In this document: positions 1 to 7,838 of the stretch, one piece after another
Numbering within the stretch: position 1 is the first letter of the stretch
Layout of the letters: each line of letters starts with the position of its first letter
From: Coriobacteriales bacterium OH1046
GTDB taxonomy: Bacteria > Actinomycetota > Coriobacteriia > Coriobacteriales > Atopobiaceae
Direction of reading: 5' to 3'
DNA: 64,000 nucleotides
NCBI GenBank assembly: GCA_004010535.1
Contig: RQYE01000001.1
Span: 124,001-188,000 of the forward strand
Made by a program: the position numbers and the translations under genes
The notes under the pieces: generated by a model
Database searches by the model: none
What the model was told of the DNA's origin: nothing
Seen by the model: the letters and a program-made list of their open reading frames with translations, nothing else

Positions 1-1
1 C

Positions 2-625
2 GTCGACGCCACGGCTCCGGCCGGAACGGGGGATGCCTGGGTGGCGCGCCATGTGGAGGGCTCCGATGCTCCCTACAAGCTCCTCGTGATCACGAAGGCC
101 GACCTCGTCTCTCAGGATGAGGCTGCAGTCCAGCTTGAGAAAGCGCGCGGGCTGGCGCGCTTCGACGATGCGCTCGTCATCTCGGCGAAGGAGGGCTTCA
201 ACGTCGACCTCTTCCTCAGGCTCATCCTCGACCACCTTCCCGAAGGACCCCGATGGTTTCCCGATGATATGGGCAGCGATGCGAGCGACGAGGATATCGT
301 CGCCGATCTCGTCCGCGAGAAGCTGCTGCTGCGCCTGCGTCAGGAAGTGCCCCATTCCATCGCCGTCACCTGCGACGAGATCGATTACGCCGACGATGGC
401 CATGCCTCCATCGCGGCCACGGTCATCGTCGAGCGCGCGGGGCAGAAGGGCATCGTGGTCGGCTCCGGGGGATCGATGATCAAGAGCGTGGGCATCGAGG
501 CGCGCAGGGATATCGAGCGCATGCTCGGCTGCAAGGTGTATCTCGACCTCAACGTCAAGGTCGCCCCCCTGTGGCGGCGCGACGCCCGCGCGATCCGCCG
601 CCTCGGATACAGCTCCGAGGATTGA
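2..625 (+). CDS. era: GTPase Era, C-terminal part (5' end outside window)
   Basis: Frame stays open to the window edge; TKADL G4 motif and KH-domain segment ERAGQKGIVVGSGGSMIKSVGIEARRDIERMLGCKVYLDLNVKV. Confidence 0.93.
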   Translation, partial: VDATAPAGTGDAWVARHVEGSDAPYKLLVITKADLVSQDEAAVQLEKARGLARFDDALVISAKEGFNVDLFLRLILDHLPEGPRWFPDDMGSDASDEDIVADLVREKLLLRLRQEVPHSIAVTCDEIDYADDGHASIAATVIVERAGQKGIVVGSGGSMIKSVGIEARRDIERMLGCKVYLDLNVKVAPLWRRDARAIRRLGYSSED

Positions 626-627
626 CG

Positions 628-1377
628 ATGGGTTCCCGCAAGAGCTTCAGGACCAAGGCCATCGTCCTCGATAGGACCGTGTTGGGGGAGCATGACCTCA
701 TCCTCACGTTGCTCGCCCAGACGGGCGAGCAGCTGAGAGCCATCGCGAAGGGCGTGCGCAAAGCCCGGAGCAAGCTCTCTGCCCGTTGCGACTTCTTCTG
801 CGAATCGGACTTCCTCGTCTACGAGGGAAAGAAGCTCGATATCATCTCGGATGCCGCATCCATAGACCCCCATCGCGGCCTCGTCGCCTCGCCCGAGAAG
901 ATCTCCGCCGCCGCAGCGCTCTGCGAGCTCGCCGCCTTGACGTCGTTCGAGGAGAGCGCGGACCCCTTCCTCTATCCCATCCTCTCGCGTGCGCTCAAAG
1001 CGCTCGAGCAGGCTTGCGACCGGGAGCACCTCGATCTTGTCGTCGCGGCATATGCGTTCAAGGTGCTCGCCCATGGCGGCTGGAGGCCCGAGCTGGGGGA
1101 GTGCACGGTCTGCGGAGATGGGGATCCGCTCTTCATCTCCATCGGCGCCGGGGGCCTGGTCTGCGGAAGCTGCGCCCCGACCCTTCCCGATGCGGAAGCC
1201 GTCTCGCCCACGCAGATCGCATGGCTGAGATCGTGCATCGCCCTGACGTTCGACGAGCTCCTCTCCGCCGGCATCGATCCCGGGATGGCGCTCTTCCTGC
1301 TCGGGATGGCGCACGGATGGGCTGCGGCGCGGCTCTCGGTTCGCCTGAAAGCATTGGAGTTCTCACTGCGCCTCTGA
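628..1377 (+). CDS. recO: DNA repair protein RecO
   Basis: RFRTKAIVLDRTVLGEHDLILTLL...IAKGVRKARSKL pattern plus C-terminal Cys motif CTVCGD..CGSC; directly after era as is common. Confidence 0.9.
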   Translation: MGSRKSFRTKAIVLDRTVLGEHDLILTLLAQTGEQLRAIAKGVRKARSKLSARCDFFCESDFLVYEGKKLDIISDAASIDPHRGLVASPEKISAAAALCELAALTSFEESADPFLYPILSRALKALEQACDREHLDLVVAAYAFKVLAHGGWRPELGECTVCGDGDPLFISIGAGGLVCGSCAPTLPDAEAVSPTQIAWLRSCIALTFDELLSAGIDPGMALFLLGMAHGWAAARLSVRLKALEFSLRL

Positions 1378-1440
1378 TAGAATGAACCGATTGCGAATCA
1401 CGCGGCAGGCGGCTCATGCGCCGATTGCGAGGTGTGTCGT

Positions 1441-3966
1441 ATGAAACGGATGCTCATTGCCTTCTTCGCGGCGGCGGTGCTGCTGTTCCCCATGCCTGCG
1501 CTGGCAGATGACGCGGTCCCGACCGATCCGCCGGGCATTCCCGCCGCCGGGGAGCTGCCCTCGGAGAGCCCGTCCGATGCTCCCGTACCCGACAGCCCAT
1601 CATCGTCGGACACAGGGGAGGAGCAGTCCCCCCACGTAGGCGAGGGACCGGATACCGGCGGGCGTCCCTCGGCGCCGCCTCCTGCGGCGGAGTCCTCGGA
1701 AGAGGGCTCTCCGGTCGAGGAGGCCCTCATGCCGGATGGAGCCGATCCGTCCGATGGCGCCGACATCCCGGCAGATGAGGTTCCTGGCGGGGAGATGCGG
1801 GAGCCTGGGAGTCTTCCCGACGGCTCCGATCCTGTTCCCGATCGCATCGTCCCCGACGGCACCTATGTGATCCGCTCCCAGAATGCCGAGCGGCAGGTCC
1901 TCGATGTGACCGGGTGCTCCTCGGAGGATGGTGCCAATGCCGAGATCTGGTCATCGAACGGCGGTGCGAACCAGAAATGGGACGTCACGCGTCGGGAGGA
2001 TGGCACCTACACCCTCAGATCCGTGCTCTCCGGCAAATACCTCGACGTTTCCGGAGCATCCGAGGAGGCGGGCGCGAACGTCATCCAGTGGAAGGGCAAC
2101 GGCGGGGATAATCAGAGATGGCGTTTCATGGATGCCGAAGGCGGGCTCATGATCGTCTCGGCGCTCTCCGAGGATCTCTGCCTCGATGTCTCGGGCGCCT
2201 CGAAGAAGGACGGCGGCAATGTCATCGTCTGGTCCCCCCATGGAGGCGGAAACCAGCTCTGGGAGCTCGTCTCCGCCGAGACCGAGGTCGATCCGGGCGC
2301 AGAGGTCCCGGACGGCTGGTACCGCATCGAGGCCTCCGATGGCGTCGTTCTGGATGTCGCCGGCTGCTCTTCGGGAAACGGCGCGAATATCGAGCTCTGG
2401 ACCTCCAATACCGGTATCAACCAAGCGTTCTACATCGATTTCGAGAACGGTTACGTGACGATCGAGACGGGCACGGGCGGCTTCGTGTCCACAACCGGCG
2501 CCGACCCCATCCCAGGCTCCGACGTGACCCAGCGCTCCGTTCCGGGACCCGATTCCCATCGGTATGCCCTCGAGCGCAACGCCGATGGCAGGTACCTGCT
2601 GCGCAATGTTGCGAACGGGCTGTACCTCGGCTCAGGATCGGGAGCCTCGGGTTCCAACGTATGTTCGTCCGCCGTGGGCTGCGCTTTCGATTTCGAGCGC
2701 ATCCGTTCCTTCATCGATGACGGCTCCTTCTACATCGCGCCCAACCACGCGTCCCACCGCTATGTCGAGACCAGAGGCACCATGGCGGGGAGCGGATCAT
2801 CAGTCGATTTGGGTATCTGGTATGGCGGGCTCAACCAGAAGTGGTACCTCAGCAACGTCGACGATGCCGACAACACCTTCCTCCTGATCGCCGCCGACTC
2901 GGGCCTTGCCATGAGCGCCCGGGGATCGTCCGTCGCGCTTGCTGCGCAGGACCATGGCGATGCCGCGCAGCTGTGGCATGCCAAGCCCTCGGTAGGCGGG
3001 TGGATCTTCGAGAACGAGGCCACGTCCAAGGTGCTCGATGTCATCGGCCAGTCTGCGAGCGCCGGGGCGCGCGTGGGGGTGTGGGCGGGCAACGGCGGCG
3101 CCAACCAGCGTTTCACGCTCACGGCCGCCCGCCTCATCGAGCACGGGACGGTCATTTCGATCGCCCTTCCCGATGCGACGGATACGGTCGTCGATGTCAA
3201 CGGCTGCTCCGGAGCCGATGATGCGGCCATCACCGCATGGTCGTTCAACGGCGGCGGCAACCAGCAGTGGCGCGCGAGCGTCCAGTCGGATGGTACCGTG
3301 AGGCTCAGGAACATCTCCTCGGGCAAATACCTCTCGCTCACCGCGAACGGCACCGTGGCCCAGCTCGGCGCATCCTCGAGTGCAAGCCAGGATTGGACCT
3401 TCTCCTATCACCCCGAGAACGGCACGTTCACCATCGGCGCCGCAACCGAAGGGGGCACGGGTGCGCTCCTCGTGCAGGGCGCTTCGAACGGGTCTGCGAT
3501 CACGCTCGCGCAAGAGGGGGACGTCCCCACGGGTTTCAGGCTCTACGAGCAGCAGGGTTACGGGCAGAGCAATGCCTGCGCGAGCGCAGCTCAGAAGCGG
3601 CTCGCAGAGCTTGCCTGGAATGAGCCGACGACGCCTTCGGGCTGGTGCGCCATGTGGGTCCATAACGTCTTCGATGCCTATGGCTCGTTCCCCGGCGTCT
3701 ATGGGAATGCTGACGACCTCTACGACAACTTCTGCACGAGCTCCGATCCCGCCACGCTCAGGACCGGCATGATCGTCGCCGTCTCGCGCCATCCCGGTAC
3801 GTCCGGCGGCAGGATCTACGGTCACATCGGCATCTACGTGGGCGATGGCTTCCTGCTCGACTCGAGCGGCTCGGTGCGTCTCTGGAAGGTCGAGGATTGG
3901 GTGGCGAGCTATAACGGCTGGGTGCCCGCCAGATGGGGCTGGTATGGAGGCAGGAAGCTCGGTTGA
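1441..3966 (+). CDS. Secreted protein with about 12 RICIN-type beta-trefoil repeats and a C-terminal CHAP/NlpC-like amidase domain
   Basis: Signal peptide MKRMLIAFFAAAVLLFPMPALA, acidic/Pro linker, repeated xLDVxGxSxxxGANxxxWxxNGGxNQ units, C-terminal WCAMWVHNVFDAYG...GHIGIYVGDG. Confidence 0.85.
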   Translation: MKRMLIAFFAAAVLLFPMPALADDAVPTDPPGIPAAGELPSESPSDAPVPDSPSSSDTGEEQSPHVGEGPDTGGRPSAPPPAAESSEEGSPVEEALMPDGADPSDGADIPADEVPGGEMREPGSLPDGSDPVPDRIVPDGTYVIRSQNAERQVLDVTGCSSEDGANAEIWSSNGGANQKWDVTRREDGTYTLRSVLSGKYLDVSGASEEAGANVIQWKGNGGDNQRWRFMDAEGGLMIVSALSEDLCLDVSGASKKDGGNVIVWSPHGGGNQLWELVSAETEVDPGAEVPDGWYRIEASDGVVLDVAGCSSGNGANIELWTSNTGINQAFYIDFENGYVTIETGTGGFVSTTGADPIPGSDVTQRSVPGPDSHRYALERNADGRYLLRNVANGLYLGSGSGASGSNVCSSAVGCAFDFERIRSFIDDGSFYIAPNHASHRYVETRGTMAGSGSSVDLGIWYGGLNQKWYLSNVDDADNTFLLIAADSGLAMSARGSSVALAAQDHGDAAQLWHAKPSVGGWIFENEATSKVLDVIGQSASAGARVGVWAGNGGANQRFTLTAARLIEHGTVISIALPDATDTVVDVNGCSGADDAAITAWSFNGGGNQQWRASVQSDGTVRLRNISSGKYLSLTANGTVAQLGASSSASQDWTFSYHPENGTFTIGAATEGGTGALLVQGASNGSAITLAQEGDVPTGFRLYEQQGYGQSNACASAAQKRLAELAWNEPTTPSGWCAMWVHNVFDAYGSFPGVYGNADDLYDNFCTSSDPATLRTGMIVAVSRHPGTSGGRIYGHIGIYVGDGFLLDSSGSVRLWKVEDWVASYNGWVPARWGWYGGRKLG

Positions 3967-4026
3967 TGCCGGATGCCGCAGGCGTTTGCACTGTGATGTA
4001 TGCTGGCGCATAGGGGGGTGCGGGAC

Positions 4027-4464
4027 ATGCGCAGGCTGAAGGGTTTTATCCCGCTGGCTGCGGGGCTGCTGATTCACCTGTACGCGATGGTCGCGACGGG
4101 ATTTCGGATGGGTTCGGGTCTTCATCAGGCCCTATCCGGTATTCCCTGGACCACCTACGAGGGGCTCGTGCCGCTCTGCGAGCTCATGCAGCGGATCCTC
4201 TGCGCGTACCTCTTCTTCCTCGTGATGGAGGTGCTGGGGGACACCTGGATCCTTCGCAGGGTGCTGGCCGCTGCGGCTCTTGCGTGGCTTTATCTGCTCG
4301 TGAGCTGCACGCTCATCGTGTACCTTGCGGTGCCGCTCATCCCCGAGCCCCTCTCGCTCCTGGTCCCCATCATCCTGCTCACGCTGACCATCTGGGTTGC
4401 CCTGACCTATGCGAGGGAGTGCGGGGAGACATCCGAGGCCCATGGGAGCGCCGCCGCTCGGTGA
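4027..4464 (+). CDS. Small hydrophobic membrane protein, unknown function
   Basis: Several hydrophobic segments (GFIPLAAGLLIHLYAMVATG, ILCAYLFFLVMEVLG, LYLLVSCTLIVYLAVPLI). Confidence 0.6.
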   Translation: MRRLKGFIPLAAGLLIHLYAMVATGFRMGSGLHQALSGIPWTTYEGLVPLCELMQRILCAYLFFLVMEVLGDTWILRRVLAAAALAWLYLLVSCTLIVYLAVPLIPEPLSLLVPIILLTLTIWVALTYARECGETSEAHGSAAAR

Positions 4465-4494
4465 TGTGGGCGCAGTGCTGTGAGTTACGGCGCC

Positions 4495-4524
4495 GGGTCC
4501 GGGATGGATCTTCATCCCGGGCCC
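4495..4524 (+). terminator. Strong GC hairpin downstream of membrane protein (terminator-like, no U tract)
   Basis: GGGTCCGGGATG-gatctt-CATCCCGGGCCC, 12 pairs with one G-U. Confidence 0.5.
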
Positions 4525-4712
4525 GATACCGCTGCGCCCTTCGTGTGCTCGCCGTGGAGAACGACCGCCCGGGCGGGGCGATTTCGCCTCCCTCGCGCTA
4601 TCTTCGGCCCGCGTGTGCTATTCTCGTCACGTCATATACCCCGTACCTGGAGGCCCGCCTGCACCTGACGGCCATCTCGGTTCGGGGCGCATCTATGGAG
4701 AAAGGTGATACC

Positions 4713-4991
4713 ATGGCAATTTCGAAAGAGCGTAAGGCGGAGCTCATCGCCCAGTACGGCAGGGACGAGAAGGATTCCGGTTCTGCGAGCGTGCAGGTGG
4801 CCCTCCTCACCGACCGCATCCGCCAGCTCACCGAGCACATGAAGTCCCATCCGAAGGATTTCCACACCCGTCGCGGCCTGCTCATGCTCGTCGGCAAGCG
4901 CCGCCGCCTGCTCTCCTATATCAAGGGCGGGGACGTGGAGGCCTACCGTACCCTCATCAAGAGCCTCGGCATCCGCGATAACATCCAGTAA
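4713..4991 (+). CDS. rpsO: 30S ribosomal protein S15
   Basis: MAISKERKAELIAQYGRDEKDSGSASVQVALLTDRIRQLTEHMKSHPKDFHTRRGLLMLVGKRRRLLSYI. Confidence 0.98.
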   Translation: MAISKERKAELIAQYGRDEKDSGSASVQVALLTDRIRQLTEHMKSHPKDFHTRRGLLMLVGKRRRLLSYIKGGDVEAYRTLIKSLGIRDNIQ

Positions 4992-5004
4992 GCAAGGTAG
5001 TTCG

Positions 5005-5027
5005 GAGGGCGTCGGGAAGACGCCCTC
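5005..5027 (+). terminator. Rho-independent terminator/attenuator between rpsO and pnp
   Basis: GAGGGCGTC-gggaa-GACGCCCTC followed by tcattttgt. Confidence 0.7.
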
Positions 5028-5081
5028 TCATTTTGTGTCCCGCCTGCAAAGGGGCAGGCGGAGTTGAAGGGAAATGTAGAG

Positions 5082-7274
5082 ATGGCAAAGGTTACCCACG
5101 AGTTCGACCTGTACGGCAAGCATTACACGCTCGGCTCCGGCGAACTCGCCAAGCAGGCCACCGGCGCATGCGTCGTGTCCTGCGGTCAGTCGCAGGTGCT
5201 CCTGACCGTCGTGGTCTCCAAGGAGCGCAAGGATTACGACTTCTTCCCCCTGACCGTCGATTTCATCGAGAAGATGTACGCCGTGGGCCGCATCCCCGGT
5301 GGCTATCTCAAGCGCGAGGCGCGTCCCAGCGAGAAGGCCACCCTTACGGCCCGCATGATCGACCGCCCGCTGCGCCCGTCGTTCCCCGACGGCTTCCGCA
5401 ACGAGGTGCACGTCGTCGCCATGCCGCTCGTCGCCGATCAGGAGAATTCCGTCGACACCATCTGCATCATGGGCGCCTCGGCGGCCCTCATGGTGGGGGG
5501 CGTGCCCTTCGAGGGGCCGCTTGCCTGCGTGCGCATCGGCCGCGATCGCGATACCCATGAGCTCATCGTCAACCCCACCTACGAGGAACGCGAGAACTCC
5601 GACCTCGACCTCGAGCTCGGCGGCTCATCCACGTTCATCTCCATGCTCGAGGCGGGTGCCGAGGAGATCTCCGAGGACGACATGCTCGCCGCCATGGAGT
5701 TCGGCCAGGAGGCCATCGCCGCGTTCTGCGAGCAGCAGCGCATCTTCATGGAGAAGTTCGAGGCGGCAAACGGCAAGGTCGAGTCTCGTGCCTACATCCT
5801 CGACGAGCCCCTGCCCGAGGTGCATGACCGCATCTTCGCCCATTACGACGAGATGAGCGCGGCCCTCAAGGATGCCGACAAGCAGAGCCGCATCGGCAAG
5901 GTCGAGGCTCTCTTCGAGCGGATCCGCTCCGAGTTCAGCGAGGAGGAGTCCGCCGTATGGAGCCGTGCGATCGCGGTCGAGCTCAAGGGGCTCGAGAAGC
6001 ATGCCATGCGCAAGATGGTGGTCGAGTGCGGCGAGCGCGTCGACGGCCGCACCCCTACCGAGATCCGCCCGATCATGGTCAAGCCCGATTATCTGCCGCT
6101 CGTGCATGGCTCGGGCCTTTTCCAGCGCGGTCAGACCCAGGTGCTTTCCGTCTGCACCCTCGGCATGCTCAACGAGTGGCAGCGTCTCGACACCATCGAG
6201 CCTACCGATGGCAAGCGCTACATCCACCATTACAACTTCCCGCCCTACTGCACGGGCGAGACCGGCCGCATGGGAAGCCCCAAGCGCCGCGAGATCGGCC
6301 ATGGCGCCCTCGCGGAGCGCGCCCTGCTCCCCGTCATCCCCTCCGAGGATGATTTCCCCTATACCATCCGTGTGGTATCCGAGGTCATGGAGTCCAACGG
6401 CTCCAGCTCGATGGCTTCCACCTGCGGTTCCACGCTCGCACTCATGGATGCCGGCGTGCCGTTGGCGCGCCCCGTTTCGGGCGTCGCCATGGGCCTCATC
6501 CAGGAGGAGGGCAAGACGGTCGTCCTGACCGACATCCAAGGCCTCGAGGACTTCCTCGGCGATATGGATTTCAAGGTATGCGGAACGGCCAAGGGCATCA
6601 CGGCCATGCAGATGGATAATAAGGCCACCGGACTCACCGCGGAGATCTTCCGCCAGGCCTTCGCCCAGTCCCACGAGGGCCGCATGCACATCCTCGATAA
6701 GATGCTCTCCGAGATTCCCGCGCCGCGCGAGGCCACCAAGGCGACCGCACCCCAGATCATCTCGCTCTCCATCCCCGTGGACAAGATCCGCGACGTCATC
6801 GGATCCGGCGGCAAGGTCATCCGATCCATCCAGGAGGAGACCGGTGCCACCATCGACGTCCAGGAGGACGGCACCATCTTCATCGCAGGCACGGGCGGGG
6901 CAGGCGAGGATGCCGCCGAGCGTATCCGCCTCATCGTCAAGGTACCTGAGCCGGGCGAGGAGTATACGGGTCGTGTCGTGTCCATCCAGCCCTTCGGTGC
7001 GTTCATCGAGCTGCTTCCGGGGAAGGACGGCCTGCTGCACATCTCCCGTATCGCCCAAGGCCGCGTCGATAAGGTCGAGGACATCCTGAATATCGGCGAC
7101 GAGGTCAGGGTCAAGGTCCTCGATGTCGACGAGAAGGGCAAGATCTCGCTCGATCGCCTCGACAAACCCGAGGCCCCTGCCTCCGCCGCCCGCCCCGGCA
7201 GGGGAGCGAACCGTGGAAACGATAGGAGCGGCAAGTCGGACGATCCCCGTCCGCGTCGCCGCCATAACGTCTGA
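5082..7274 (+). CDS. pnp: Polyribonucleotide nucleotidyltransferase (PNPase)
   Basis: Two RNase PH domains, KH (IRDVIGSGGKVIRSIQEETGATIDVQEDG) and S1 domain (GRVVSIQPFGAFIELLPGKDGLLHISRI). Confidence 0.98.
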   Translation: MAKVTHEFDLYGKHYTLGSGELAKQATGACVVSCGQSQVLLTVVVSKERKDYDFFPLTVDFIEKMYAVGRIPGGYLKREARPSEKATLTARMIDRPLRPSFPDGFRNEVHVVAMPLVADQENSVDTICIMGASAALMVGGVPFEGPLACVRIGRDRDTHELIVNPTYEERENSDLDLELGGSSTFISMLEAGAEEISEDDMLAAMEFGQEAIAAFCEQQRIFMEKFEAANGKVESRAYILDEPLPEVHDRIFAHYDEMSAALKDADKQSRIGKVEALFERIRSEFSEEESAVWSRAIAVELKGLEKHAMRKMVVECGERVDGRTPTEIRPIMVKPDYLPLVHGSGLFQRGQTQVLSVCTLGMLNEWQRLDTIEPTDGKRYIHHYNFPPYCTGETGRMGSPKRREIGHGALAERALLPVIPSEDDFPYTIRVVSEVMESNGSSSMASTCGSTLALMDAGVPLARPVSGVAMGLIQEEGKTVVLTDIQGLEDFLGDMDFKVCGTAKGITAMQMDNKATGLTAEIFRQAFAQSHEGRMHILDKMLSEIPAPREATKATAPQIISLSIPVDKIRDVIGSGGKVIRSIQEETGATIDVQEDGTIFIAGTGGAGEDAAERIRLIVKVPEPGEEYTGRVVSIQPFGAFIELLPGKDGLLHISRIAQGRVDKVEDILNIGDEVRVKVLDVDEKGKISLDRLDKPEAPASAARPGRGANRGNDRSGKSDDPRPRRRHNV

Positions 7275-7275
7275 C

Positions 7276-7539
7276 ATAAACAGGAGACGGGCTGCTTGCC
7301 ACGGCACGGTGTTTGCCCAGCAAAGCCTCTGGCGACTGTACAGTCACCGTAGGTGTTGCCGGGGAAACACCCCCCTGCGGGCCTTCCGGACGCTCCTCTC
7401 GGCACGTTTGCCCTGCATGATCCCCAGCGACTGTGCAGTCGGTAAGGACCTTGCTGGGGAAACAAGGAGAGGTTCGCAGTCCGGGAAGGCCCGTCGGTAT
7501 ATAAACAGAGGGCCGGCCCCAATCAAGGGGCCGGCTCTC
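7276..7539 (+). ncRNA. Candidate structured RNA: two tandem three-way-junction modules and a 3' GC hairpin; no family assigned
   Basis: Module A about 7302-7371, module B about 7400-7466, long stem 7378-7391/7479-7493, terminator hairpin 7508-7539. No credible ORF on either strand. Confidence 0.75.
7508..7539 (+). terminator. GC-rich intrinsic-terminator-like hairpin ending the candidate RNA
   Basis: GAGGGCCGGCCCC-aatcaa-GGGGCCGGCTCTC, 13 pairs, followed by ttcc. Confidence 0.7.
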
Positions 7540-7838
7540 TTCCAAGCAGTTCTGTACGGCTGTGCGGACCGTCGATTCCAGTATTCATCCTCCCGCCTCC
7601 GCGCGCATGCGTGAATACCCAAATAACACAGTCCCTGCGCAACGTATACACGGCATGTCCACACCTGTGGTCGAACTGTGGGGAGACTCCGCGCGGCCGG
7701 CACGCGCAAGGACTCTGCCGCATTCATGGAAACGGAGCCCGATATGGAGTTCGATCTGCGTTTCATATATACTTTTCCAAAGATATAACGAACCACACCA
7801 CGTGCTTAAACGTCGCACTGAAAGGAATCAAGCCGCCC

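Noticed and set aside
7316-7362. GCAAAGCCTCTGGC...CCGTAGGT resembles the core of the c-di-GMP-I (GEMM) riboswitch
   Set aside because: The GEMM P2 segment with GGGCAAACC and tetraloop/receptor is missing, and module B shares the fold but not this sequence. Kept as an unassigned RNA; cmscan would settle it.
7276-7545. Candidate RNA considered as RNase P RNA, tmRNA or SRP RNA
   Set aside because: No GAGGAAAGTCC/ACAGRAA (RNase P), no tRNA-like ends (tmRNA), no SRP Alu/S-domain signature.
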